Source: an uncultured Marinoscillum sp. (GTDB taxonomy: Bacteria; Bacteroidota; Bacteroidia; Cytophagales; Cyclobacteriaceae). Taken from it: a stretch of 47,304 nt of DNA. Every line of letters starts with the position of its first letter. Position 1 is the stretch's first letter. The translations under genes and the position numbers were made by a program. Below the pieces are notes generated by a model that was given only the letters and a program-made list of their open reading frames with translations, was not told the DNA's origin and did no database searches. Location: positions 1 to 47,304 of the forward strand of contig CACLDR010000011.1 in assembly GCA_902605755.1 (NCBI GenBank), read 5' to 3'. Positions 8,339 to 17,497 of this stretch are shown piece by piece.

Positions 8339-9463
8339 TTATAGCGTAATGCATGCAGCTTTGTAAGCTCTCTCATACATGGGCATGATCTCAGACAATT
8401 CGAATGATAATGCCTTATTGTAAGCTGCTGCTTTGAATTTCGGCAGATAATCTTCATTCAATACATGTAGTGTTTTTTCTGTCATATCCTCGATATCTCC
8501 TACATTACAAGTATACCCTGTAATCCCATTTTGATTTAATTCGAGCAGTCCGCCAACATTTGTACTGATAAGAGGTACTTGACAGGCCATTGCTTCAAGG
8601 GCTGCTAAACCAAAACTCTCTTTCTCAGAGGTCATAATAAACAGATCGCATACCGATAGAATTTCTTCGACATTAGACATTTTACCGAGAAACCGTATGT
8701 CTTGAATACTACAGGTCTCACGAGTCATTTTTTCCATTTCAGATCTCTCAGGACCATCACCCACTAGTAGCAACTTGACCGGCATCTTTTCGCAAACCTT
8801 ACAAAATACACTAATTACATCTTGCACCCGTTTAACCTTCCTAAAATTAGAAATATGTACCATGAGCCTTTCACCATTGGGACATATAGCCTTTTTAAAA
8901 TGATCTTTATGCTGCTTTTTAAACTTTTTAATATCGACAAAATTTGGAATCACCTTTATTTTTTTTTTGACATTAAAGAGTGAATAAGTATCACTTCTTA
9001 ACGAATTTGAAACTGCCGTAACAACATCTGATTGATTGATGGCATAAGTTATCACCGAGGCATAAGTGGCCTCTTTACCCACCAAGGTAATATCTGTACC
9101 ATGTAACGTGGTTACAATTGGAATGAAAATTCCCTTGGTTGCCAATATCTGTTTTGCCATGAGACCTGCAGATGCATGAGGAATGGCATAATGGACATGT
9201 AATAGGTCTAATTTTTCATATTCAACAACATCCACCATTCTTGCAGCCAAAGCAATCTCATAAGGAGGGTGTTCAAACAAAGGATAATCTTTAATAGATA
9301 CCTCATGGTAAAAAAGATTCTCACTCAAAAAGTCTAACCTGGTAGGCTGGGAATAGGTGATAAAGTGAATCTTGTGTCCTTTTTTGGCAAGGCCCATCCC
9401 TAACTCCGTAGCCATTACGCCACTGCCTCCAAAAGTAGGGTAACAAACAATTCCAATTTTCAT
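8339..9463 (-). CDS. bshA: N-acetyl-alpha-D-glucosaminyl L-malate synthase (bacillithiol step 1)
   Basis: BshA is a GT4-family glycosyltransferase that joins GlcNAc from UDP-GlcNAc to L-malate, the first step of bacillithiol synthesis. The N-terminus MKIGIVCYPTFGGSGVMATE and the following segments (HFITYSQPTRL, LLHVHYAIPHA, TTLHGTDITLVG) are the BshA-specific version of GT4. The C-terminal half has the nucleotide-sugar motif EKESFGLAALEAMACQVP with the Glu residues of the E-x7-E pattern. The length of 374 residues is normal. The gene stands alone: it is about 70 bp from the VWA gene and divergent from the mutL cluster. The later enzymes BshB and BshC are not in this window. Confidence 0.93.
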   Translation of the reverse strand: MKIGIVCYPTFGGSGVMATELGMGLAKKGHKIHFITYSQPTRLDFLSENLFYHEVSIKDYPLFEHPPYEIALAARMVDVVEYEKLDLLHVHYAIPHASAGLMAKQILATKGIFIPIVTTLHGTDITLVGKEATYASVITYAINQSDVVTAVSNSLRSDTYSLFNVKKKIKVIPNFVDIKKFKKQHKDHFKKAICPNGERLMVHISNFRKVKRVQDVISVFCKVCEKMPVKLLLVGDGPERSEMEKMTRETCSIQDIRFLGKMSNVEEILSVCDLFIMTSEKESFGLAALEAMACQVPLISTNVGGLLELNQNGITGYTCNVGDIEDMTEKTLHVLNEDYLPKFKAAAYNKALSFELSEIMPMYERAYKAACITL

Positions 9464-9717
9464 TTTTTTAAATTAAGTTAAAAATGTTCACTTTAGAGTT
9501 TTTCATTCTATCTTCATTTCCTGTGGCGAAAGTAAAGATTTAATTAAATAAGCAAAATTTTTAGTGATATTTTTGAAAATCAAGGATAAGTCCAAAGCGT
9601 TATTTAGAGGTTAAAATTAATAAACTCAAAAATTTATATTATGTCTAATTATTTCATCCTTATATTTCATTTTTAAAGTAAATTAAAGTTTTGGAAACAG
9701 CCTTCATGATATTTCAA

Positions 9718-9725
9718 TAAATTTG
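9718..9725 (+). promoter_or_regulatory. Candidate -7 promoter box TAAATTTG
   Basis: A perfect match to the Bacteroidota -7 element TAnnTTTG. A TTTG at 9690-9693 could be the -33 element, but the 24-nt spacer is slightly long. It would start transcripts near 9732, about 115 nt before the small membrane protein gene. Confidence 0.4.
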
Positions 9726-9730
9726 TAAAA

Positions 9731-9808
9731 ATGAAGGCAATAATCATTTTTTTCTATTTATTCACAGAAAATATATTGCTCCGAAAGATCATTTCATACC
9801 TTGCATAA
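9731..9808 (+). CDS. Possible 25-residue hydrophobic micro-protein
   Basis: An ATG six bases after the TAAATTTG box opens a 25-codon frame beginning MKAIIIFFYLFTEN and ending SYLA. The composition is that of a single membrane segment with a basic start. It would be almost leaderless if the box is used. It could equally be chance in AT-rich DNA; no family is recognised. Confidence 0.2.
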   Translation: MKAIIIFFYLFTENILLRKIISYLA

Positions 9809-9847
9809 AGCAGGCTTTTACAAAAATGTTATAAATAATTAGATAAA

Positions 9848-10189
9848 ATGAAGTTACCATCTTTTATAAAATTACCCGGACATAAAAAATTTACCATCAC
9901 TCCGCGCTATTATGATCCGATCAAAGAGGAAATAATTGAGCGTACAGAGGCGATTAAAAGAAAGATGTCAAGAGAGGAGAATTTTAGGATGAGTGACCAT
10001 AAAATTACCTTCGAGAGGCGATCCAGTCAGAGGGCTAATACTTTGGGATTACAAATAGTGATCGCAATTGGTTTAAGCTTGGGTATAATGGGTTGGCTTT
10101 ATTTTGGAAATTACATTTTAAATCTACTTTGGCTTATTATTCCCACATATATAATTTTTAAGTTCAAAAATAAGGGAACTGGACACTAA
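9848..10189 (+). CDS. Small conserved membrane protein upstream of mutL
   Basis: The 113-residue product has a soluble, basic N-terminal half (FTITPRYYDPIKEEI, then ERTEAIKRKMSREE) and two membrane helices at about residues 66-84 and 87-105. They are separated by GWLYFGN and end with a Lys-rich tail. It resembles short proteins that sit before mutL in Cytophagales genomes and are sometimes mislabelled riboflavin synthase subunit beta. Nothing in the sequence supports that enzyme name. Its TAA stop shares one base with the mutL ATG (TAATG), which indicates translational coupling. The function is unknown. Confidence 0.7.
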   Translation: MKLPSFIKLPGHKKFTITPRYYDPIKEEIIERTEAIKRKMSREENFRMSDHKITFERRSSQRANTLGLQIVIAIGLSLGIMGWLYFGNYILNLLWLIIPTYIIFKFKNKGTGH

Positions 10190-12012
10190 TGCAAGGTATA
10201 ATTAATGTACTACCGGACCACATTGCCAATCAAATCGCCGCTGGTGAAGTTGTTCAAAGACCGGCCTCAGCCTTAAAGGAACTCCTAGAAAATAGTATTG
10301 ATGCTGGAGCTAAAGAAATTCAAGTATACATAAAAGAGGCCGGTAAAACTCTCATTCAAGTGGTAGATGATGGCAGAGCTATGTCTGAAAAAGACGCTAT
10401 CATGTGCTTCGAAAGACATGCAACTTCAAAAATAAAAGATGCTAAAGATCTATTTAAACTAAAATCAATGGGTTTTCGAGGGGAAGCCCTTGCGTCCATT
10501 GCCGCGGTTGCGCAGATAGAGTTAAAAACAAAGCCTATTGAACTTGAACTGGGGGTTCTAATCAATGTTGAAGCTAGTGATGTTCGTAAGAAAGAGCCCA
10601 TAACCATGCAAAATGGAACCAGCTTGTCCGTTAAAAATCTTTTTTTTAATATTCCTGCTCGACGAAATTTTTTAAAAAGTAATTCTGTTGAGTTTCGACA
10701 TATTCACGAGGAATTTCAAAGAATATCCATTGGTCATGCAGATATTAAATTTTCATTATACCACAATGATGAAGAAGTTTACAACTTAGTTGATGATAAA
10801 CTAAGTAAACGCATCGTACAAATTTTTGGGAAAAACTATCAACAGCAACTTATCCCATGCAAAGAAGAAACACCATTAGTCAAAGTAAAAGGCTATATTG
10901 GTAAACCTACTTTTGCCAAAAAAACCCGAGGTGAGCAATTTTTTTTTGTAAATAATCGGTTCATAAAAAATCATTATCATCATCATGCCGTATTAAAAGC
11001 ATTCGAGGGACTATTAAAACCGGAATCACATCCTTTTTATGTGCTATTCATCGAGATTGATCCTAAAGAGGTAGATGTAAATGTGCATCCAACCAAAACA
11101 GAGGTTAAATTCACCGATGATCGCCTTCTCTATGGTGTTATCTTGGCTGCCGTGCGCCAAGCCTTGGCAACCTCAAATATCACTCCCTCAATAGACTTCG
11201 AAACTGATATTAATTTTAATTTATTTTCCCCAAAAAAAAATGATTATCGCCTATCTGAATCAGATAAAAAATATTCGGAGTTCAAAAATATTCCAAGCTC
11301 TAATAGTTCACCAAAAAACTGGGAATTATTATACAAAAATGCACATAATGAAGAGCTGAAAAGCAGAGAACAAGCTATAAATGAAATTCAGCAGCAAGAT
11401 CAAATTATTCTGAACAGTGATGCTCATTCTGACCTTCAAAAAAGTTATCCCAATCTTAAAACCCTTTGTATCCATAACCGCTTTCTATTACGTCAAGTAA
11501 AAAGTGGCATGGTGCTAATTGATCAGAGCGCAGCACATGAGAGGATTCTGTATGAACGATATCTCGAATATTTTTTCCAAAATCGAGGTGTTTCACAATC
11601 TTGCTTATTCCCCAGTCAACTTTCTCTCAATCCTGCAGATTTCGATTTAGTCCTTTCAATGAAAAATGAAATTCAAATGCTTGGTTTTGAATTTGATCCT
11701 TTTGGTAAAAACTGTATTGTTATCAATGGCGTACCTCCTGAAATTGGTAATCTATCTGAAAAAGATCTTTTTGAAGATCTAATAGAGCAATTTAAGATGA
11801 ATCAATCAGAAATCACTTTAAATAAACCCGAAAACCTAACACGCTCTTTAGCGAAGCGCACCGCTATAAAAATCACTGAAAAATTAAGTGAGGACGAAAT
11901 CTCTAAAATCTTTGACTTATTATTTGCTTGCAAACAACCCAATTATACACCAGATGGTCAACCAACTTTTGTAGTTTTGACCATAGATAAAATAATTTCA
12001 CTTTTCAATTAA
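10189..12012 (+). CDS. mutL: DNA mismatch repair protein MutL, with altered motifs
   Basis: MutL is the GHKL ATPase that links MutS mismatch recognition to strand removal. The N-terminal ATPase (1-330) shows ELLENSIDAGA (31-41), the FERHATSKI segment, MGFRGEALASI and the NNRFI/VDVNVHPTK transducer motifs. Two motifs deviate. The second ATP-binding motif, usually DNGxG[MI], reads DDGRAM (60-65). The C-terminal endonuclease motif DQHAxxExxxxE reads DQSAAHERILYE (445-456), with Ser for His. The C-terminal zinc-site motif (CPHGRP in Bacillus) reads YTPDGQPT, which may be a lineage trait. The length of 607 residues is usual and the frame is intact. The gene is coupled to the small membrane protein upstream and followed 5 bp later by a rhomboid gene. 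Confidence 0.95.
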   Translation: MQGIINVLPDHIANQIAAGEVVQRPASALKELLENSIDAGAKEIQVYIKEAGKTLIQVVDDGRAMSEKDAIMCFERHATSKIKDAKDLFKLKSMGFRGEALASIAAVAQIELKTKPIELELGVLINVEASDVRKKEPITMQNGTSLSVKNLFFNIPARRNFLKSNSVEFRHIHEEFQRISIGHADIKFSLYHNDEEVYNLVDDKLSKRIVQIFGKNYQQQLIPCKEETPLVKVKGYIGKPTFAKKTRGEQFFFVNNRFIKNHYHHHAVLKAFEGLLKPESHPFYVLFIEIDPKEVDVNVHPTKTEVKFTDDRLLYGVILAAVRQALATSNITPSIDFETDINFNLFSPKKNDYRLSESDKKYSEFKNIPSSNSSPKNWELLYKNAHNEELKSREQAINEIQQQDQIILNSDAHSDLQKSYPNLKTLCIHNRFLLRQVKSGMVLIDQSAAHERILYERYLEYFFQNRGVSQSCLFPSQLSLNPADFDLVLSMKNEIQMLGFEFDPFGKNCIVINGVPPEIGNLSEKDLFEDLIEQFKMNQSEITLNKPENLTRSLAKRTAIKITEKLSEDEISKIFDLLFACKQPNYTPDGQPTFVVLTIDKIISLFN

Positions 12013-12017
12013 TACAC

Positions 12018-12818
12018 ATGTTTGGAAGATTAACCCCCACAGTCAAGTACATTTTAATCATCAATACGGGCATCTTTGTTTTGCAATCATTTTTAAACCT
12101 TCCATTATCCTATTGGTTAGGATTACGTGTGATTTTCTCTGACCAATTTGCTTTGCATCAATTCATTACCTACATGTGGATTCATGCCAACTTCAGCCAT
12201 CTATTGGGAAATATGTTTGCTGTTTTTGTTTTTGGACCACTCCTTGAGCAAACATTTGGACAAAAAAAATTCCTCATTTTCTATTTACTCTGTGGTATTG
12301 GAGCGGGTGTACTCTTTGGTGCTGCCAATTTTGTTGAACAATATCAATTAAAAGCAGATACGGAAAATTATCTAGCTGATCCAAATCCCGATGCCTTTAG
12401 CCTTTATATTGCCGAACACAAGACTCGTCAATTCAATCTACAAAATTTGGCTAAGCTCTCAGACCAATATTATGAAAATTCACAAAATATTTATTACAGG
12501 AATCAAACTAAGAGCGCAGTATCGCAAATATTTGATTTTAAAACGAATATACCAATGGTAGGTGCCTCTGGAGCAATTTATGGAATATTAATGGCCTTTG
12601 CAATGCTATTTCCTAACTTGGAACTCATACTTTTATTTCCACCCATACCTATTCGAGCGAAATATTTAGTTTTTATTTATGGGGCCATAGAACTTTACTC
12701 AGAGTTAAATCGTTCTGAAAGCGATAATGTTGCGCATTTAGCACATTTAAGCGGTATGCTGATCGCCTTTGTCCTCATTCGGATTTGGACTAATAACAAA
12801 ACCATTAAACCTTATTGA
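12018..12818 (+). CDS. Rhomboid-family intramembrane serine protease
   Basis: Rhomboids cleave membrane proteins within or next to their membrane segments. This 266-residue protein shows about six membrane helices, the HANFSHLLGNMF motif (56-67, first-loop His and the HxxxN pair), the catalytic Ser184 in VGASGAIYG and the catalytic His243 in AHLAHLSG. A soluble insert of about 70 residues (107-178) lies between the third helix and the serine helix; it is rich in Asn, Gln and Tyr. Such an insert is seen in Bacteroidota rhomboids next to mutL. The gene is 5 bp after mutL and runs directly into a second rhomboid gene, so all are probably one transcript. Substrates are unknown. Confidence 0.92.
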   Translation: MFGRLTPTVKYILIINTGIFVLQSFLNLPLSYWLGLRVIFSDQFALHQFITYMWIHANFSHLLGNMFAVFVFGPLLEQTFGQKKFLIFYLLCGIGAGVLFGAANFVEQYQLKADTENYLADPNPDAFSLYIAEHKTRQFNLQNLAKLSDQYYENSQNIYYRNQTKSAVSQIFDFKTNIPMVGASGAIYGILMAFAMLFPNLELILLFPPIPIRAKYLVFIYGAIELYSELNRSESDNVAHLAHLSGMLIAFVLIRIWTNNKTIKPY

Positions 12819-12820
12819 TT

Positions 12821-13747
12821 ATGTATACAAATGAAAATCTATTTGATGAATTCAAAAATGCTTGGAACAAGCCAAATAATGCCATTGCACAAATAATAAT
12901 TATCAATACTGGTGTTTTCTTGGTAATGCTGATTTTGAGCATATTCCTGAAACTAAGTGGTGAAGCTGAAATCTACAGATCTATTGAGGAATTATTGATG
13001 CTCCCCTCTGACCTCAGTTTATTTTTATCTCAGCCATGGTCTATCATAACTTATTTCTTTTTACACGCTGACTTATTTCATATTTTATTCAATATGTTAG
13101 TAATCTATTGGTTTGGAAAACTCATTGTTGAATATTTAGGCAGCGACAAAGTGATTTCCCTATATGTTCTCGGCGGAATCGCTGGTGGACTGCTTTATTT
13201 GATTATTTATAATACTCTCCCATTTTATGAAAGTGATCACATTTCCAGAATGCTCGGTGCTTCAGCTGGAGTGTACGCTGTTATTACAGCCGCGGCTACC
13301 TTATTACCTAATTATACTTTCCATTTGCTTTTGATTGGACCGGTAAAAATTAAATATATTACTCTGTTTTATATAGTTTTATCTTTTTCCCAAACTGTAG
13401 GTGCTAATGCAGGTGGCGAATGGGCACATTTGGCCGGCGCTGCTATGGGCTACGTCTACATTAAACAAATACAAAAAGGCCAAGACCTCGGACGATGGGT
13501 CCCTCAAATTATTAGCTTTTTTAAGAGTTTTTCTAAAAAATCCTCGAAAATTAAAATTACCCACAGAAGTAGACCTAAAAAAAAGACCAAAGCAGATACT
13601 AAAACAAATCACCCAACATGGCCTATAAACAACCCTAATCCAGAGCAAAATGAGATAGATGCTATTCTTGATAAAATTTCACAAAAAGGCTATGAGAGCT
13701 TGACTAAGGAGGAAAAAGAAAAGCTTTTTAATGCCAGCAAAAAATAA
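12821..13747 (+). CDS. Second rhomboid protease, with C-terminal DUF6576-like tail
   Basis: This second rhomboid follows the first by 2 bp. A TTG at 12815 could give two more residues, but the ATG at 12821 is more likely. Membrane helices start near residue 23. The HADLFHILFNM motif and the serine motif LGASAGVYA (Ser about 148) are present, with Ala replacing the second Gly of GxSG. The catalytic His is about residue 203 in EWAHLAGAA. After the last helix comes a basic linker (KSSKIKITHRSRPKKKTK) and a short C-terminal module (IDAILDKISQKGYESLTKEEKE) that matches DUF6576, often found at the end of Bacteroidota rhomboids. The gene ends 2 bp from the convergent rlmN. Confidence 0.9.
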   Translation: MYTNENLFDEFKNAWNKPNNAIAQIIIINTGVFLVMLILSIFLKLSGEAEIYRSIEELLMLPSDLSLFLSQPWSIITYFFLHADLFHILFNMLVIYWFGKLIVEYLGSDKVISLYVLGGIAGGLLYLIIYNTLPFYESDHISRMLGASAGVYAVITAAATLLPNYTFHLLLIGPVKIKYITLFYIVLSFSQTVGANAGGEWAHLAGAAMGYVYIKQIQKGQDLGRWVPQIISFFKSFSKKSSKIKITHRSRPKKKTKADTKTNHPTWPINNPNPEQNEIDAILDKISQKGYESLTKEEKEKLFNASKK

Positions 13748-13749
13748 AA

Positions 13750-14784
13750 TTAATTTTTGTTGGCTAGCTGCCCACAGGCCGCATCAATATCCTTTCCCCG
13801 ACTCCTTCTCAAATTTACGACAAGTTTCTTTGACTTCAAAAAATTTGCAAATTGATCCAATTTATATTTGGTCGTATTTTGATACTGAGCTTCAGTGATT
13901 TGATTGTATTCAATAATGTTAATTTTGGAAGGAATAGATTTAGCAAAATGCCATAAATCCTTAGCATCCTTGAGACTATCATTGAAATTATGGAAAACTA
14001 TATATTCAAAAGTAATCCGATTTCCTGTTTGTTGATAAAAATAAAGCAAAGACTCCTTCAATACCTCCAATGTATTGCTTTCATTGATAGGCATAATTTG
14101 ATTTCGCTTCAAATCATTCGCCGCATGCAAAGACAAGGCCAAGTTAAATTTGACTCGATCATCAGCAAGCTTAGTAATCATCTTTGCAATACCTGCCGTA
14201 GAAATCGTGATCCGCTTTGGAGACATGTTAAGCCCATCTAATGCAGTGATCCTCTCAATACCTTTTAAAATATTGTTATAGTTAAGTAAAGGTTCACCCA
14301 TCCCCATAAAAACAATATTGCTAAGCGGCAAATCAAAATGCTTTCGGGCTTGTTTGTCTATTTCAACTACTTGATCATAAATTTCCGCTGAATCTAAATT
14401 TCGCTTACGATCCATGTAGCCAGTAGCACAAAATTTACAACTGAGTGAACATCCTACTTGAGAAGAAATACAGGCGGTCATGCGATCCTCTGCAGGTATC
14501 AAAACCCCTTCCACCAAGCTTTTATCATAAAGAGCAAAGGCAAATTTTATGGTTCCATCATTCGACATTTGATCTGCTTGAACAGTGATAGGCAAAATAT
14601 CAAAATCTTCAGCCAACTGTGCTCGAATTGATAAGGGAAGATTGGACATTTCGGCAAAAGTATGTGATGACTTAACCCATAACCATTCCCAAATTTGTTT
14701 CGCACGAAACCGCGGTAATCTTTTTTTCAATACATAATCCCTCAATTCGTTCAGTCCTAATTTTCGAATATCCTTTTTCATCAT
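13750..14784 (-). CDS. rlmN: Dual-specificity 23S rRNA/tRNA adenine C2-methyltransferase
   Basis: RlmN is a radical-SAM enzyme that methylates C2 of A2503 in 23S rRNA and A37 of some tRNAs. The radical-SAM CxxxCxxC motif reads CSLSCKFCATG. The GMGEPLLNYNNI segment and the C-terminal RRSRGKDIDAACGQL, with the conserved methyl-carrying Cys, are diagnostic. The start was placed at the first Met of MMKKDIRKLG (14784), giving 344 residues, normal for the family. The open frame continues 24 codons upstream to 14856, but those residues are not typical of the enzyme. It converges with the mutL-rhomboid cluster, with only 2 bp between the stops and no hairpin terminator visible. Confidence 0.95.
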   Translation of the reverse strand: MMKKDIRKLGLNELRDYVLKKRLPRFRAKQIWEWLWVKSSHTFAEMSNLPLSIRAQLAEDFDILPITVQADQMSNDGTIKFAFALYDKSLVEGVLIPAEDRMTACISSQVGCSLSCKFCATGYMDRKRNLDSAEIYDQVVEIDKQARKHFDLPLSNIVFMGMGEPLLNYNNILKGIERITALDGLNMSPKRITISTAGIAKMITKLADDRVKFNLALSLHAANDLKRNQIMPINESNTLEVLKESLLYFYQQTGNRITFEYIVFHNFNDSLKDAKDLWHFAKSIPSKINIIEYNQITEAQYQNTTKYKLDQFANFLKSKKLVVNLRRSRGKDIDAACGQLANKN

Positions 14785-15498
14785 GGCGAAGATAGAGGAA
14801 TATATCATTATTCCACTTATCAGGTATATATCTCGTGAATAGATTCCCCGGATCATGAAAAGATCATTAACACTACCTAAAATTGAATAATGATGTCAGA
14901 AACAAATAATTCGCATAAAATATATAAATCTGGATGATTTTTTGTTTTAATAGAGTACTGCCCTCTAACCGGGTATTCTTATTTCTTGAAGATGATTAGT
15001 GTTATAATATTTTTACTTTCTCAGCACTTTATAAAAATAATTTAATTTATGAAGCTTATTACACCTAAGGTAAATCATTAGGTTACTGTTACATCATAGA
15101 ATAACCAATGTCAAATTTATCAAGATTTAATATTCCATTATTACATTGTCTCATTGCATTCTCCAAAGAAGTGAGGAAAACAAAATGGAAATAAAAACGT
15201 TAAAATGATCTTTCATAAAAAAATGATTACAATTCTAAAATTAATTTCAGTTCCAAAGAATACTAAAATATCAATTAATACAATAGAAAATTTTTTAAGT
15301 GGAATTGATCCCTTAAGTGTTTACTCCAAATAACAGTAATATCGCTTTTCAAAGTCATTTTATTATTATTAAACCCGCTGATTTTATCATTTTGATTGGC
15401 CTCAATGTTTTTTCTCAAAAATGTAAACGTCCTTTAATGCAGGTAACTCAATCACAAATTAATTTTTTATTGCTCTAGTTTTCGATAGATTAGCTGGC
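14785..15498. other. 714-bp AT-rich intergenic region
   Basis: This is the divergent region between rlmN and the TRAP permease genes. No tRNA, strong hairpin or conserved gene is seen. A TAAATTTG box lies on the minus strand (15112-15119), about 330 bp before rlmN. A 42-codon open frame at 15205-15333 (plus) has no recognisable features. A TRAP substrate-binding gene, which would be expected near here, is absent. Confidence 0.5.
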
Positions 15499-15993
15499 AT
15501 GAATTCAATCATAAATGGAATCCAATCTTTAAGTCGCTTCCTTGGAAGAACAATCTCGTGGAGCTCAATCATTTTGATATTTATAATAGTCTCGGATGTA
15601 TTTTTTCGTTATGCTTTTAGTTTAACCTCTGCAGCAACTTATGAGATAGAGTGGCATCTATTTGGCCTCATGTTTCTTTTGGGTGCTGCTTGGACCTTCG
15701 ATCAAGATAAACATGTCCGAGTAGATCTTTTTTATCAAAACTTTAGTCCAAAAATGAAAGCCTCAATAAATCTAATTGGCACATTAATTTTCTTAATCCC
15801 CTTTTGTTGGGTAACATTGATTACAAGCATAGATTTTGTCCAAAGTTCATTTTTACACAATGAAACAAGTCCAGATCCTGGTGGATTGCCCGCTCGATAT
15901 CTAATAAAATTGGCAATCCCCGTAGGTTTTGGCCTTTTGATACTTCAAGGTATCGTAGTCATTATCAATTCAATTAAAACACTGTTTAAATAA
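15499..15993 (+). CDS. dctQ: TRAP transporter small permease (DctQ family)
   Basis: DctQ is the four-helix small membrane subunit of TRAP transporters, which use a sodium gradient and a periplasmic binding protein to import carboxylates. The 164-residue product has four hydrophobic segments. It shows the family signature of a first helix with SWSSIILIFIIVSDVFFRY, then EIEWHLFGLMFLLGAAW and DKHVRVDLFY. The C-terminal helix follows a PGGLPARYLIK segment. Its stop overlaps the start of the large permease by one base (TAATG). No DctP binding protein lies on either side in this window, so the substrate is unknown. Confidence 0.9.
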   Translation: MNSIINGIQSLSRFLGRTISWSSIILIFIIVSDVFFRYAFSLTSAATYEIEWHLFGLMFLLGAAWTFDQDKHVRVDLFYQNFSPKMKASINLIGTLIFLIPFCWVTLITSIDFVQSSFLHNETSPDPGGLPARYLIKLAIPVGFGLLILQGIVVIINSIKTLFK

Positions 15994-17297
15994 TGTACGA
16001 ATTCCTTCCTATTATTTTTTTTATTATCACTTTTTTATTAATACTTACAGGCTATCCTGTCGCCTTCACTTTAGGAGGCATCGCCACAATTATTGGGGTT
16101 TGGGTATTTGACATTGATTTTTTCTATCTTCTTTCTCTTAGAATTTTTGGTACTATGCAAAATTTTGTCCTTTTAGGGGTTCCCCTCTTTATTTTCATGG
16201 GTATGATGTTAGAAAAATCAGGCATTGCTGAAAAGCTCTTGGAGACTATGGCCTTGTTATTTGGTGAATTTAAAGGGGGACTTGCACTGTCTGTGATTGT
16301 AGTAGGGGCTCTGCTTGCTGCATCTACAGGTATTGTTGGAGCAACGGTAGTCACTATGGGATTAATCAGCCTTCCCACCATGCTTAAACGTGGCTATAAA
16401 CCAACCCTTGCGATGGGAACAATCGCAGCTTCGGGTACCTTGGGACAGATCATTCCTCCTTCCGTAGTTTTGATATTATTGGCTAGTGTATTGAATGTTT
16501 CTGTTGGGGCTTTATTTCTTGCTGCAATCGTACCTGGTTTCTCCCTCATTGGTATGTATATGATTTATGTAATTATCTTTGCACATCTCTATCCAAAGCA
16601 GGCACCGGCAATGCCTTCTAAAGAAATTACTTATTTCCGAAGTAAGGGATTTTCTAAAGAAATCATTCAATCTTTTTTATTGCCCTTACTCTTGGTTGTA
16701 CTGGTGTTAGGAACCATTATTGGAGGAATCGCTTCTCCAACAGAGGCAGCGGGAGTTGGAGCAATGGGTGTGTTAATACTAACAGCCTATAAAGGAAAAC
16801 TTAATAAGAAAATTCTCACTTCAGTGACTAAAGAAACACTCGTACTCACTTCAATGGTTTTCATGATTCTCATTGGGGCCACGGCCTTTTCTCTAGTCTT
16901 TAGAGGGCTTCAAGGAGACAAGCTTTTTTTAGAGATAATCTCTAAATCTCATTTGAGCCCAAATGGTTTTTTAATTTTAGTCATGATAATGGTTTTTATC
17001 GCAGGGTTTTTTATCGACTTTATCGAAATCATATTCATTGTTGTTCCGATCGTTACTCCTGTATTTATCAGTATGGATATAGATTTAGTATGGATAGGCA
17101 TATTACTCGCCATTAACCTCCAAACATCTTTTTTAACACCCCCTTTCGGATTTGCACTCTTCTACCTGAGGGGCGTCACTCCTTCAGAGATTAAAACCAA
17201 ACAGCTCTATATTGGGATTCTTCCTTTCGTAATAATTCAAATCATATTTTTAGGCCTATTGATTCTTTTTCCACAATTATTGAAGGTTTTTCAATGA
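15993..17297 (+). CDS. dctM: TRAP transporter large permease (DctM family)
   Basis: DctM forms the transport path of TRAP systems. The 434-residue protein is almost wholly hydrophobic, with about 12 helices. It carries typical DctM segments: GYPVAFTLGG near the start, LGVPLFIFMGMMLEKSGIA, GTLGQIIPPSVVLIL, ASPTEAAGVGAMG and a C-terminal TPPFGFALFYLRGV. The length matches the family (about 425-440). It overlaps dctQ by one base, so the two are translationally coupled. The missing DctP may be encoded elsewhere, as happens in some genomes. The plus-strand unit ends here, with about 200 bp to the tRNA gene. Confidence 0.93.
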   Translation: MYEFLPIIFFIITFLLILTGYPVAFTLGGIATIIGVWVFDIDFFYLLSLRIFGTMQNFVLLGVPLFIFMGMMLEKSGIAEKLLETMALLFGEFKGGLALSVIVVGALLAASTGIVGATVVTMGLISLPTMLKRGYKPTLAMGTIAASGTLGQIIPPSVVLILLASVLNVSVGALFLAAIVPGFSLIGMYMIYVIIFAHLYPKQAPAMPSKEITYFRSKGFSKEIIQSFLLPLLLVVLVLGTIIGGIASPTEAAGVGAMGVLILTAYKGKLNKKILTSVTKETLVLTSMVFMILIGATAFSLVFRGLQGDKLFLEIISKSHLSPNGFLILVMIMVFIAGFFIDFIEIIFIVVPIVTPVFISMDIDLVWIGILLAINLQTSFLTPPFGFALFYLRGVTPSEIKTKQLYIGILPFVIIQIIFLGLLILFPQLLKVFQ

Positions 17298-17497
17298 GAG
17301 TTCAATATAGCCTAATATGAGATTATTTAACGTCAACTTCAATAAAACTATATCCTCCCTTGGATACAAATTTATATGTTATCAATTTCGTGCACCAATA
17401 ATTGCGAACCTTTCAGACAGAACTGCTTGGTATTAATAATCTGGCATATTACACAGCATATATCACTCTTGAATAATATCCGTCTTTTTAATTTTTG

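Larger units (their letters stand above)
9464..9847. other. 384-bp divergent intergenic region (bshA / mutL cluster)
   Basis: AT-rich DNA between two divergent units. It holds a TAAATTTG box at 9718-9725 on the plus strand and a 25-codon micro-ORF at 9731-9808, both listed separately. TACTTTCG on the minus strand (9522-9529) is one base off the -7 consensus and could serve bshA. Nothing else is apparent. Confidence 0.5.

Noticed and set aside
14785-14856. N-terminal extension of rlmN to 14856
   Set aside because: The 24 extra residues do not resemble RlmN, and the start at 14784 gives the normal family length.
15205-15333. 42-codon frame in the rlmN-TRAP gap
   Set aside because: No promoter box, known motif or signal; short frames of this size are expected by chance in AT-rich DNA.
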